Below are positions 56,631 through 64,000 of a stretch of 64,000 bases of DNA, piece by piece (position 1 is the first letter of the stretch; every line of letters starts with the position of its first letter). This DNA is from Neorhizobium lilium (GTDB lineage: Bacteria > Pseudomonadota > Alphaproteobacteria > Rhizobiales > Rhizobiaceae). A program made the position numbers and the translations under genes. A model generated the notes under the pieces. That model had not been told where the DNA came from and searched no databases. It saw nothing but the letters and a program-made list of their open reading frames with translations. Location: the NCBI RefSeq assembly GCF_004053875.1, contig NZ_SBIP01000002.1:1-64000 (forward strand), given 5' to 3'.

Positions 56631-58582
56631 CCTGTACGCTCGTTGATCTCGCCAATGCGGCCTGGCAGTGCCTTGTCGTATTGGCCTATCCCGTTGCGAA
56701 CGCCGGCAGAGACCATCTGCTGAATTTCTTGGTTGCCACGGGCTCCAGATACGTTGACGTTTATATCCACCTTCTCGGGTCTATTGCTGTTGGCCGCGCC
56801 CATTGCTCCGATCTTGTGGTTTGGCACGACCTGAGATCCACGAGGAAGGTTGACGAGCTCCTTCCCGCGCTCACCAACCCAAGCGAGACCGCCGGGTGCC
56901 GATGGCGTACCGTTGGCGAAGCCGAGAAGCTTCCCTATGCCGCCGAAGATGGCACCGAATACCCCACCGCCAGACCCTGAAGATGCGCCTCCCATGGAAA
57001 ATAAGGCATCGACTAACTGGTTTTGGATCTTGTCTACGATGCGGTCGAGGACATTAAGCGCAGCCTTACCGAATGACTTGAAGAACCCTTCGCCGTTCTG
57101 AAGTCCGTCACGCAGATCGGAGAGAAAGCTGTTGGTGCTGTCCTTGGCAAAGTCGAGCGCCTCTTTCGCCCGTTTCGTCTCTGCTTCAAGGCTTGCCATC
57201 TTTCCGGCGAGATCACCAAGTTGGGAGCGCTGCGCTTCGGTCAGCGTAATCCCACGCTGCTGCGCTTGGTTGAGGATGTCCTGAGTGTACTGGAGTTTGG
57301 CGGCGGCCTCTTCGGTCATCCCAACGGCATCACGCTCAGCCTGAAGCGAAGCTATCCGGCGGTTCGCTCCGTCTACGATGTCGCTGTATTTCTCGCTTTC
57401 TGATTTGCCGCCTGCCCCACCCTTCTTCTTACCCTTCTCGTCAACCTTCTCCATCCACCCGGCTAGGTTTTTAAGGGCCTCAGAACCTTTGCCCGCCGCC
57501 GCCGCGATACCGTTGCCGATCGCCCCGACATAGTCTGTCCCCTGCGCCGCGCCGATCGCTTTCATGACGTCGCTTTGCGCGGCGTCTGCTTTGCCTGCGC
57601 TTGGGTTGGAGATCCTGCCGAAGGCGACGGACGGGAGCGAGCCGATGCTCATTCCTTCGCCGACCCCGAAAGGCAGGGACTGGATCATGCCGTTTACGCT
57701 GCCGATGTACTCATTGATTTTCCCGGTAACGCTGTTGACCATGGCTTCGACGCCAGCAATGACCGCATTGGCCGTCGAATATACGATGTCGCCCAACGCC
57801 CCCGGTAAAGCGCTCCATGCAGCCTTGATCCCCTGGTAGCCTCCGACAAATGCTCCAATAACCGCGTTCACGCCGCTCTTCGCGTCCGCCACGATGTCGC
57901 GACCGAAGATCTGGGCGAGTTCGTCGCGAAAGATATTTGCAGCCGCAACGGCAGCAGTGATCCCAAGAACGAACGCTATAGCGGGATTCGAGGCTGCAAA
58001 TGCAATGGCTACAGCGGCTAGCTGTACTACCAAGCGCCCAAGCAGAGCGATGAGTTGGACAACCCCGCCGATGATCAAAGGGGAATACAGTAGGGCCAAG
58101 GCGGAAGCCGCGCCAACCGCATAAGGGGCGATGGCTTGCAGGTTGTCTGCCAAGAACCTGAGGGCCGATGCTGTGTACTTAGCGACTGGCACGAGGGGAA
58201 GAAGGACACCTAAGAGCACGCCGACGGCTATCCCAACCGTACCGAAGCCCAGCGCCAAGTCAGGAAGCTGGATAGCAAGCGCTTGGATAAAGTTCCCCGT
58301 CGCGCTGGTCTGCTGCGCAACTTGGCTCAGTTGCATCGCCATCATTCGGATCTGGTTTGACGTATTGCCTGTAGCGCCACCGAGCTTGGAGGTATTGTCG
58401 TTCATTGCCGAATAGGCCTTGGCAACATTCATAGACGCACCGCTGGCGACCTGGCTAGTCTTCGCTAGATTTTGAACATCAACCTGTGCCCGAGCAGCTG
58501 CCCCAGAAAGATTCGTCAGTCCGACGGTCGCCTGATCAGTCCCTTTCGATGTGACTTGAATACCAAGCTGCGCGACGTCCAT
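56627..58582 (-). CDS. tail tape measure protein
   Basis: A 651-residue protein with the tape-measure layout: helical N-terminus with repeats of polar residues, several hydrophobic segments at about residues 110-240 (LGFGTVGIAVGVLLGVLLPL and LIGGVVQLIALLGRLVVQL), a long helical part with KAKEALD-type heptads and a C-terminal glycine-rich domain. At about 0.15 nm per residue the tail would be near 98 nm. It follows the tail assembly chaperone genes as expected, and its end overlaps a convergent lipoprotein gene by 4 bp. Confidence 0.88.
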   Translation of the reverse strand: MDVAQLGIQVTSKGTDQATVGLTNLSGAAARAQVDVQNLAKTSQVASGASMNVAKAYSAMNDNTSKLGGATGNTSNQIRMMAMQLSQVAQQTSATGNFIQALAIQLPDLALGFGTVGIAVGVLLGVLLPLVPVAKYTASALRFLADNLQAIAPYAVGAASALALLYSPLIIGGVVQLIALLGRLVVQLAAVAIAFAASNPAIAFVLGITAAVAAANIFRDELAQIFGRDIVADAKSGVNAVIGAFVGGYQGIKAAWSALPGALGDIVYSTANAVIAGVEAMVNSVTGKINEYIGSVNGMIQSLPFGVGEGMSIGSLPSVAFGRISNPSAGKADAAQSDVMKAIGAAQGTDYVGAIGNGIAAAAGKGSEALKNLAGWMEKVDEKGKKKGGAGGKSESEKYSDIVDGANRRIASLQAERDAVGMTEEAAAKLQYTQDILNQAQQRGITLTEAQRSQLGDLAGKMASLEAETKRAKEALDFAKDSTNSFLSDLRDGLQNGEGFFKSFGKAALNVLDRIVDKIQNQLVDALFSMGGASSGSGGGVFGAIFGGIGKLLGFANGTPSAPGGLAWVGERGKELVNLPRGSQVVPNHKIGAMGAANSNRPEKVDINVNVSGARGNQEIQQMVSAGVRNGIGQYDKALPGRIGEINERTG

Positions 58583-58606
58583 TTGTCTTTACCTTCTTCT
58601 GGAATG

Positions 58607-58644
58607 AAACCATCGTTCCAGCTTTCAACCTAGAAGGATGGTTT
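58607..58644. repeat. inverted repeat between tail chaperone and tape measure
   Basis: Arms AAACCATC and GATGGTTT with a 22-bp gap, in the 147-bp space between the GT frame stop and the tape measure start. An alternative smaller hairpin CTGGAA / TTCCAG overlaps one arm. No gene is recognised in this space. Confidence 0.45.
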
Positions 58645-58729
58645 ATGCGTGAGTGCTTTGCGGTCGCCTTGTTATCGAAAGGGTGTTGCGCCGCCTCGAG
58701 CGCATCGAAAAGAAGTTGGACGAGAAGAG

Positions 58730-59460
58730 CTAACTGCTCTCCCGCTCCCTGATAGCCTCGGCTTCTCTATCGATCTCTGAAACGTACCGACTATCCATAA
58801 CCCGGATGGTCGCCACCTCCTCACGACGAACGATGTTGCCGGTGACCTGCAGCCAAGCCATCAGCTCAGCGTTCGAAACCGGGTTTGCGCCGTTGAAGCC
58901 AGCGGCCTGACCTTGGCGGATCTCCCAAAACCATGACCATAGATGCAGGCCATGGTCTGGAACGTCCGCCTCTGGGCTGTCGGTGCTAAAGGCTTCGTTC
59001 CGCTCGCGACGGGTTTCGCCATCCTTATCCTTGATGCTGTCGTATCGTGCCGTGATGGCTACGGCTTCGGCAAGGGCTTGCCCAAGCTCTTCGTAAAATT
59101 TGCGCGGTCCTCCGAGGCTTTCACGACCTGGTCATAGATGAACGGTGCTTCTTCAACGACCTCGCGGGCCTTTTCAGGGGTCAGTTCTGGCTTTTCGCCC
59201 TTCCAGTCGTGATCACCCCAGTCCCAAGATGCGATAGCGGCTGCTGCTTTGTCGAGGAACTCAGCCTCGAGCTTGCCGGACGTCAGCTTCTTCTTGGGGC
59301 TGGCAAGAAACCTGTCGGCGTGTTGGCGGGCAACGCGCTTGACGGCATCGCTCTCTACTGACCGGATCATGAAGCGGATGCCGATCGGCTCGTCCGTCTC
59401 AGGGCCAGTGAGTTTGAGTTCAAACAGGTCTTCGCTATTCACCAGTTTCGAAATATCCAA
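58730..59460 (-). CDS. tail assembly chaperone GT (frameshift product)
   Basis: The longer form made by -1 frameshifting from the upstream frame. After AAATTTT the -1 frame runs YEELGQALAEAVAITARYDS to ELMAWLQVTGNIVRREEV and stops at 58730-58732, giving a 243-residue fusion. The second domain has no good start of its own, matching gpT of lambda, which is made only as gpG-T. In lambda the G and GT proteins bind the tape measure and major tail protein during tail assembly. Gene order (major tail, G/GT, tape measure) is as expected. Confidence 0.85.
59059..59460 (-). CDS. tail assembly chaperone G
   Basis: A 133-residue protein, the unshifted product. LVNSEDLFELKLTGPETDEPIGIRF is a typical beta start and the rest is helical (KLEAEFLDKAAAAIASWDWG). 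It begins nine bases after the major tail protein stop and is followed by the tape measure after the T frame. The last 12 codons lie after the slippery site and stop at TAG. Confidence 0.82.
   Translation of the reverse strand: MDISKLVNSEDLFELKLTGPETDEPIGIRFMIRSVESDAVKRVARQHADRFLASPKKKLTSGKLEAEFLDKAAAAIASWDWGDHDWKGEKPELTPEKAREVVEEAPFIYDQVVKASEDRANFTKSLGKPLPKP
59095..59101 (-). promoter_or_regulatory. programmed -1 frameshift site AAATTTT
   Basis: On the coding strand the heptamer is A AAT TTT in the zero frame, the X XXY YYZ slippery pattern. It lies 12 codons before the end of the G frame, within the region where the -1 T frame is open. No stem-loop is assigned with confidence downstream. 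Confidence 0.82.
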
Positions 59461-59469
59461 GGTGCACCT

Positions 59470-59952
59470 TTATACAGCTACAGGGTTGACGCGGATCGGG
59501 AGCTGGTTGAGCCCGATGGTGAAGCGCTCAAGGTCGAAGTCGTCGGAGCCACCGCCCGGATAAAGCGGGCCGGAAACCACGCCGCGGCTGTAGAACGTCG
59601 TGTTGGTGAACCCAGCGCCGCCGTCATTGCGTTCGATCTTGATAGCCATGTTGCTCTGGTTGAGCGGGTCGCCGAAGGTGCGGAGGATGACCTGTCCGGC
59701 ATCTGCCGCAACGCTGGCTACTTCGATGGTCGGGTCACCAGCGTTCGCCGTCCCCTTCTGCTTCTGATTTACGGGTTCATCAAGCGTATTGTAGCTGTTC
59801 ATGGTGGAGTCGGAACCGAAGTCCCCGATATTCCCGACCTTGCCGACCTGAACCCATGTCAGCGCGACATAGGCGCTCTGGATAAGGTCTGTATCTTGGG
59901 CAGTGGCGCAAACAAAAACCTTGCTGCCCTTCTTCGTGCTCTTGTTTGGCAT
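59470..59952 (-). CDS. major tail protein
   Basis: A 160-residue tail tube protein. The core YVALTWVQVGKVGNIGDFGSDS resembles the tube-protein fold, followed by ASVAADAGQVILRTFGDPLNQSNMAIKIERND and a C-terminal FTIGLNQLPIRV. GGAG lies eight bases before the ATG at 59952; longer in-frame starts overlap the tail terminator gene. It sits between the terminator and the G/GT chaperones. Confidence 0.8.
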   Translation of the reverse strand: MPNKSTKKGSKVFVCATAQDTDLIQSAYVALTWVQVGKVGNIGDFGSDSTMNSYNTLDEPVNQKQKGTANAGDPTIEVASVAADAGQVILRTFGDPLNQSNMAIKIERNDGGAGFTNTTFYSRGVVSGPLYPGGGSDDFDLERFTIGLNQLPIRVNPVAV

Positions 59953-59954
59953 TG

Positions 59955-60380
59955 CTATATCTCCGGTTCGAAGGCGATGTAGGGGATGGTGACCGGGATA
60001 TTCATCCGGTCCACGTCTTGGATTGGGCGTGCAGCCCACGGCTCGCTGTTGATCGTGATCTTCACGCCAGAAGCGAATAGGGTTTGGTTCTTGAAGCGGT
60101 CGATAATCTGGCCGGCGACGTCAAGTGCATCCGTCAGGCCGTTCCCGACAGGCCACATGACGGACACCTGCATCATCCCGACCTTTTGCTGTGGATCTGG
60201 ACCCAGCGTGATTTGCCGGGTGCGGTTGGGCAGGAAGTCGAGCTTCAGGAACTTGGCGGGCTTCGTTTGCCCTGTAGGTGGGAATGTGATGTTAGGCCCG
60301 GCGATCGGGAGCACGTCTGGCATACCGCGCAGGTGCGTCGATAGCGCGCTGAAGATCATTGCGTCCGTGCCAGTCGCCAT
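59955..60380 (-). CDS. tail terminator/completion protein
   Basis: A 141-residue protein with the pattern of DUF4128-type tail terminators: MIFSALSTHLRGMPDVLPIAGPNITFPP at the start, then FLKLDFLPNRTRQITLGPDP and GLTDALDVAGQIIDRFKNQ. It ends two bases before the major tail gene and starts in TGATG with the preceding gene's stop. Confidence 0.75.
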   Translation of the reverse strand: MATGTDAMIFSALSTHLRGMPDVLPIAGPNITFPPTGQTKPAKFLKLDFLPNRTRQITLGPDPQQKVGMMQVSVMWPVGNGLTDALDVAGQIIDRFKNQTLFASGVKITINSEPWAARPIQDVDRMNIPVTIPYIAFEPEI

Positions 60381-60628
60381 CAGCGCTTAGCCTCAATGAG
60401 AATTTCGACTTTCCCTTTGACCACCTCCGTGAGGAACTCTTCGTGACCCCTCGCGTAGTTGCCTTCCGGGGTGAAGACGCAGCGGCGAACTTCGCCAGCT
60501 TCGTCATCCGCCATGAGAGCGCCTTTCTGCAGGGCGCCGTCTAAAAAGACCCGGACAAGCTTCCCGTCGCCATTCAAGATGCACCAGTCACGATAGCCGG
60601 GATCATCCTTGTCGGAGGAAAGGCGCAT
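60380..60628 (-). CDS. hypothetical phage head-tail protein
   Basis: An 82-residue mixed alpha/beta protein, no family recognised (GYRDWCILNGDGKLVRVFLDG, then FLTEVVKGKVEILIEAKR). Translationally coupled to the tail terminator by TGATG. A 188-bp gap on its upstream side carries a rightward open frame. Confidence 0.65.
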   Translation of the reverse strand: MRLSSDKDDPGYRDWCILNGDGKLVRVFLDGALQKGALMADDEAGEVRRCVFTPEGNYARGHEEFLTEVVKGKVEILIEAKR

Positions 60629-60644
60629 GTGTTACTCCCTAGCC

Positions 60645-60860
60645 ATGTCAGAAAAGCCGCCCCTATCGGACAGCGAGGTTCACGACCGCCTACACGAGGC
60701 GTGGATTTTGCTTGCGAAAGAAGAAGGTGCCACCGAGTACGGGAACAACACCCTTAAGGCCGCCCGTCTGGCGCTGTTCACATACATGATGACGATGGTT
60801 ATGAAGATGGATGGCACTACAGGCCAAACACCTTTCGCACCTTCTTCGCATTGCGATTGA
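60645..60860 (+). CDS. small rightward ORF in head-tail module (possible moron)
   Basis: A 71-residue open frame opposite to the late operon, filling its only sizeable gap. The protein looks real in composition: a helical, acidic start (SEVHDRLHEAWILLAKEEG) and a methionine-rich helix TYMMTMVMKMDG. No family is known and no clear ribosome binding site precedes the ATG. Its end overlaps the next leftward gene by 44 bp. Confidence 0.4.
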   Translation: MSEKPPLSDSEVHDRLHEAWILLAKEEGATEYGNNTLKAARLALFTYMMTMVMKMDGTTGQTPFAPSSHCD

Positions 60861-61263
60861 CGTGCTCGTTCCAGTTCTGGACCGCATCGCGGACGAATCC
60901 GGCCGGCGCCCTACCCTGAGCCCCATACTCTTGCGCCGCGGCATAACTGGCCGTGTAGCCGAAATAGAGATCATCATCTAAATCCGCGCCGATTATGACG
61001 GCCTCTATGGTGCCGAAATCGAAACGGTAAAGCTGACCGTCCACAGGGTTGGCGTTCTGGTTGATAGGAGGCATTGAAGATGTCGAAGCCATCAGGGACG
61101 CCCACAGAAATCCTGTTTCGTAAGGGAGCCTGCCGCCTTCCTCGTCCAGCGTCTGCATTTCCTTGACCACGTCTTGAGCCGCACCATTACGGACCGCCTC
61201 GACAGCTTCGGGGACTTTCTCAGCCCAGCCAGCGATCTGCGCTGCAAAAGAGAGAGTAGCCAT
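60817..61263 (-). CDS. HK97 gp10-like neck/tail component
   Basis: A 148-residue protein of HK97-gp10 type. FAAQIAGWAEKVPEAVEAVRNGAAQDVVKEMQ is a helical start, and the characteristic late part YTASYAAAQEYGAQGRAPAGFVRDAVQNW contains the Y-A-x-x-x-E-Y-G element common in gp10-like proteins. These join connector and tail. It follows the MuF-like gene with a one-base overlap. Confidence 0.78.
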   Translation of the reverse strand: MATLSFAAQIAGWAEKVPEAVEAVRNGAAQDVVKEMQTLDEEGGRLPYETGFLWASLMASTSSMPPINQNANPVDGQLYRFDFGTIEAVIIGADLDDDLYFGYTASYAAAQEYGAQGRAPAGFVRDAVQNWNEHVNRNAKKVRKVFGL

Positions 61264-62321
61264 CAGGCAGTCCTTGCCCGGTATCTGCGGAGACCGGCCG
61301 CAGCATAGTCGATCTCATATTCCATCCGGCACTTGCATCCCAGCGTGTGTCTGGCGGGCGCGCTTGGATCATGCGGATACATCAGCGTCGTGCCGTCCGG
61401 CGCAATGAACGGCTGATCGAGCGGTACGCCTTCGGCTTTATACCGTGCTGCCATCTCGATATGCTGCATGCGGGGGTTTTCGGACGCGGAGTGCTTCCAG
61501 TGTTTCGTGATCTCCTGCGCCATGACCTTGCCGGCATCGATCTGCTGACGGATGGCGTTGTCGCGGACGGTGAAGAGCGCCCGCTTGGTTTCCTCAAGCC
61601 CAATTGTTTCAGCGCGAAGCTTCAGGTTATTGTCGTTCAGGCGTCCTACGATCTTGGCGACCATCTCGGTCTCGACCGGGCGGCCTTCCCTGATAGCCTT
61701 GGCCACTGTCCGATCGAAGCGTTTGTCCCGCGTCTTGAGATCCAGATAGCGCTTCATCAGTTCAGGATCGCCAGAGAGCAGATTTGCGCGCGCCCCCGTC
61801 TCGCCATAGATGAATTCCACCTGGCGGGAGGTGAGCCCGATGGACCCGCCTTCCCTGCGTCCTGTGATGCGATTGACCCGCCCGGCCACATCAAGCGCGG
61901 TCGAGGTTGGGTTCTTGCCAGCGGCCAAACCCGTCTGGAAAGCGATGCGCAACGCCTCCTGCTGGTCTCCCGTGATATTCGTGACCAACGTCACCAGTTG
62001 CTCCCGGATCAGCCGTTCGGCCTCCAGGTTGCGAACGCCGAATTGCCAAAGCACCCGCGTCCCCTCCGGCGACACTACCGCCGGCAGGCTTTGCACCATG
62101 CTCACGCCGCCAGCATTGAATGCCTCGCGCAACGCCAGTTCCAGGCCGGCGAAAGCCTCCGGCTCGAACTGGACCGCCTGGACAGCCCCGTAGATATCTC
62201 CCCGCTCCAAGCGCTCTACGATGGTCTTGAGGATGATATGAGACTTGATGGTCTCAATCGCTTCCCGAAACGCTGCGGAAACCCGGGGTGGATAGGTCTC
62301 CAGAAGTTCGTCAAGGCTCAT
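61263..62321 (-). CDS. MuF-like minor head protein
   Basis: A 352-residue head morphogenesis protein. The C-terminal end matches the MuF-type minor capsid pattern: RMQHIEMAARYKAEGVPLDQPF, then a YPHDPSAPARHTLGCKCRMEYEID stretch with the conserved cysteines. The N-terminal part is helical. MuF proteins are normally packaged in the head and ejected into the cell. The gene overlaps the next upstream gene by ATGA. Confidence 0.8.
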   Translation of the reverse strand: MSLDELLETYPPRVSAAFREAIETIKSHIILKTIVERLERGDIYGAVQAVQFEPEAFAGLELALREAFNAGGVSMVQSLPAVVSPEGTRVLWQFGVRNLEAERLIREQLVTLVTNITGDQQEALRIAFQTGLAAGKNPTSTALDVAGRVNRITGRREGGSIGLTSRQVEFIYGETGARANLLSGDPELMKRYLDLKTRDKRFDRTVAKAIREGRPVETEMVAKIVGRLNDNNLKLRAETIGLEETKRALFTVRDNAIRQQIDAGKVMAQEITKHWKHSASENPRMQHIEMAARYKAEGVPLDQPFIAPDGTTLMYPHDPSAPARHTLGCKCRMEYEIDYAAAGLRRYRARTA

Positions 62322-62680
62322 GCCAATCGCCCTTGCACGATGAAGACGACGTTCGTGAGCCCGTCGTAGTTGTTCGGGTCACCAGCCATGACGTGGTAGG
62401 TCTTGCCGCCAGCGGTGACCTGCATGCCGACCAGAGGCTCAATGGCCAGCCCTACCGCACTGATGTAGATCTGGACGTCGCCCGCAAGGATGGTCGATCC
62501 GTTGATGTAGCGCTGGTCGTAGGCCATCGTCACGAGCGTGGCCGGGTATGAGACCTCGACCGGATCGCCGCCCTCGATCTCGTTTGGGGGTGCCAGGGTG
62601 GTAATCGTACCGGCTTGGCCGAACTCGGTGATCAGTTCGTCGGCAACAGCCTGCATCTCTGCATAGTCGAATGTTGCCAT
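62318..62680 (-). CDS. head-tail connector (head closure) protein
   Basis: A 120-residue protein: helical start YAEMQAVADELITEFGQAG followed by beta strands (ATLVTMAYDQRYINGSTIL, VQIYISAVGLAIEPLVGMQV). This is the layout of head-closure/stopper proteins. It lies between the DnaT-like adaptor and the MuF-like gene and is coupled to the latter. Confidence 0.7.
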   Translation of the reverse strand: MATFDYAEMQAVADELITEFGQAGTITTLAPPNEIEGGDPVEVSYPATLVTMAYDQRYINGSTILAGDVQIYISAVGLAIEPLVGMQVTAGGKTYHVMAGDPNNYDGLTNVVFIVQGRLA

Positions 62681-62683
62681 GGG

Positions 62684-63178
62684 TCAGACTACCAAGATCG
62701 CGGGGGAAGCCGGGCGCATGAACTGCCAGAGCAGGCCCTCAATCGCTGTAACGACAGGGGTGGCCAATCTGACCAAATCGTCTATGTCGGTGGAGGAAGA
62801 ACTTGCGTATTCGATTTCCAGTTGGCCAACCTTTTTGCGCTTGGCCACAGAGGAACCGGTGACGACAGGGCTAAGAATTCCAGGCTTGCCGTATTCCAGC
62901 CAAGCTGCTTCGAATGAAGCGTTTGCGATCGCCACAGGGACAACGCCATTCGGAATAGCTTGATCATAGTAGGTGGTGGCGCCGTTACGACCCCAAGCAT
63001 GTTCCTGCTCAAAGCCATTGGACCTGATGCCTGAGAAGGACCGTTCGTAGCGGTCGATTACAGATGCACCTCTGTTCCATGCGGACGTGAGCTTCACTGT
63101 GTCCACCGCACCAGAGACGACATAGCCCTGCTCTGCCCAATACGCCTGCATCGCGTCGATATCGAGATAACCGGCCAT
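62684..63178 (-). CDS. head-tail adaptor (DnaT-like family) protein
   Basis: A 164-residue protein annotated in phages as the 'DnaT-like ssDNA binding' family, a head-tail adaptor by position. LTSAWNRGASVIDRYERSFSG is the characteristic start, followed by a helical bundle (IANASFEAAWLEYG, IDDLVRLATPVVTAIEGLL). It probably binds the portal ring. The old name does not imply DNA binding. Confidence 0.75.
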   Translation of the reverse strand: MAGYLDIDAMQAYWAEQGYVVSGAVDTVKLTSAWNRGASVIDRYERSFSGIRSNGFEQEHAWGRNGATTYYDQAIPNGVVPVAIANASFEAAWLEYGKPGILSPVVTGSSVAKRKKVGQLEIEYASSSSTDIDDLVRLATPVVTAIEGLLWQFMRPASPAILVV

Positions 63179-63227
63179 GTCGTTCTCCTGATGTGAAGGA
63201 GCGGCAGTTACCCGCCGGGGTCAGTGG

Positions 63228-63551
63228 TTATTCAGCCAACTTGGCGTCGATCTTTTCCTGAAGCTCGGCGGCATCCCAGCCGTGATAGGCCTTCTTGCCA
63301 ACGATCTCATGGTAATCGGCACGCAACTTGGTCAGCTCGGCGCTTTCGTCGGGCGCCTTGGAGCCGCCCTTCTTGCCATCATGATCATGATCGAGTGGAT
63401 CGATGATCCTGACCGCCATGCTGGCTTCGAGAAGTGCCAGATAGTCGTCCTGGAAATCACCTTCAGCCTCGCCCATGGCAGGAAGGCGGATCACGCCCTC
63501 CTTGCCTTGGAGATCATAGGGGCTGTTTGTCAGGTTCATCACCTTGACCAT
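63228..63551 (-). CDS. hypothetical phage head protein with HeH/LEM-like end
   Basis: A 107-residue protein. The first 60 residues are small beta strands (LTNSPYDLQGKEGVIRLPAM) and a helix. The last 40 (LTKLRADYHEIVGKKAYHGWDAAELQEKI) look like a HeH/LEM helix-extended-helix motif found in phage head accessory proteins. A charged HDHDGKKGG linker joins them. It lies just behind the major capsid gene. Confidence 0.65.
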   Translation of the reverse strand: MVKVMNLTNSPYDLQGKEGVIRLPAMGEAEGDFQDDYLALLEASMAVRIIDPLDHDHDGKKGGSKAPDESAELTKLRADYHEIVGKKAYHGWDAAELQEKIDAKLAE

Positions 63552-63563
63552 TGCGCCCTCCTA

Positions 63564-64000
63564 TCAGGCCGGCGGCTGAGAAATGCCGTCAAGATAACGG
63601 ATTGCCGATGTCGTGAGCATTTCCACGCCACCAGTGCGGAAAATGCCCGGAACCTGCCAGTTCAGCGGGCCGTCCTGATAGACCGGCAGGAAGCGATGAG
63701 GCATCGGCAGATGCAGTTTCACGAACTCTTGGTCGTTCTTATAAACGACCATGCGGCCGGTTCCAGTAACGCCCGAAGCGGTGGCGGCGGTGCCGAGCTC
63801 GCGAACCGTGCGGATGGTCAGCGGGCGTCCCGTCGTCAGCGTGTAGATGTTGGTGCGCTGAACGAAAGACAGGATCGTTTCCATCGTCGTCGCGCTGTAG
63901 GGCGTGGCGGCGATGTAGTTGTAGGCTTCAACCGGCAGGAAGATGCTATCGGCAAGCTCGACCTGATAGGTAGCGAGGTTGATGCCCTGCAGACCGATGT
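63564..64000 (-). CDS. major capsid protein (DUF2184-like), partial
   Basis: The C-terminal 145 or so residues of a larger protein; the frame stays open to the window edge. The pattern SIFLPVEAYNYIAATPYSAT, RMVVYKNDQEFVKL, LPMPHRFLPVY and GGVEMLTTSAIRYLDGI fits the DUF2184 major capsid family. An internal ATG at 63884 is not the start. Gene order downstream (accessory protein, adaptor, closure, MuF) supports the assignment. Confidence 0.75.
   Translation of the reverse strand, partial: IGLQGINLATYQVELADSIFLPVEAYNYIAATPYSATTMETILSFVQRTNIYTLTTGRPLTIRTVRELGTAATASGVTGTGRMVVYKNDQEFVKLHLPMPHRFLPVYQDGPLNWQVPGIFRTGGVEMLTTSAIRYLDGISQPPA

Larger units (their letters stand above)
43928..64000. mobile_element. 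tailed-phage prophage, partial
   Basis: About 20 kb of phage genes running off the right edge: a small rightward regulatory block (44.1-46.9 kb) and a leftward late operon (64.0-46.9 kb) with capsid, connector, tail, tail-fibre and lysis genes. Many neighbours overlap by ATGA or TGATG, typical of phage operons. A long non-contractile tail is indicated by a major tail protein, G/GT chaperones and tape measure without sheath or baseplate genes. The left boundary near tRNA-Leu is approximate; no att core was identified. Integrase, terminase, portal and replication genes would lie beyond 64000. Confidence 0.9.

Noticed and set aside
58645..58733. short rightward frames (26-35 codons) between tail chaperone and tape measure
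   Set aside because: One has a tail LRRLERIEKKLDEKS that looks protein-like, but start and ribosome binding site are poor and it overlaps the T frame end; not enough support.

Overview
The window is a piece of a rhizobial (Rhizobiaceae, alphaproteobacterial) chromosome. Evidence: the gyrA-coaD-cyclophilin-queA-tgt cluster, the ssb/uvrA divergent pair with a GTTC-N7-GTTC LexA box, glnB-glnA behind a sigma54-type promoter, the sdhE-mfd/recG group, and proteins common in this family (IalB, HspQ, HlyU, HPP-CBS, DUF502). No rRNA, IS element or CRISPR array was seen; there is one tRNA.

Layout. 1-43.8 kb is mostly core chromosome. It holds an acyltransferase, a GNAT and a J-domain protein; tgt, queA, two cyclophilins and coaD; a cluster of three very small membrane proteins with duplicated operator-like DNA (7.1-7.8 kb); gyrA; MarC and HPP-CBS membrane proteins; ssb and uvrA; a DUF72 protein and nnr; glnB and glnA; hspQ; ialB; a peptide-type ABC binding protein; a FrnE-like DsbA protein; an EamA permease; mfd, sdhE and recG; a phytase-esterase-like exported protein; and DUF502. 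At 34.5 kb only the last 28 or so codons of glmS remain. An AT-rich patch with two orphan genes (34.7-36.8 kb) lies where the rest of glmS would be expected. Core-like genes then resume: cpdB, a PhzF-like protein, a LysR regulator divergent from azoR, hlyU-like, ilvA and tRNA-Leu(TAA).

43.9-64.0 kb is one end of a tailed-phage (siphovirus-like) prophage that runs off the right edge. A short rightward set (repressor-like HTH gene with a facing operator, then six small overlapping genes) meets a long leftward late operon. Read in transcription order, the late operon gives a DUF2184-type major capsid (partial), connector/adaptor proteins, MuF-like minor head protein, gp10-like protein, tail terminator, major tail protein, G/GT tail chaperones with a -1 frameshift site, tape measure, distal tail proteins, NlpC/P60-like protein, tail tip protein, an SGNH-esterase tail protein, a LamG-like protein, a GH24 endolysin and a candidate overlapping spanin pair. 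Integrase, terminase and portal are not in the window.

Most unusual points: the dyad operator and small membrane protein cluster beside gyrA, a Tgt lacking three of four zinc ligands, the glmS remnant with its AT-rich insert, the AAATTTT frameshift in the tail chaperone, and rightward moron-like genes inside the leftward phage operon.
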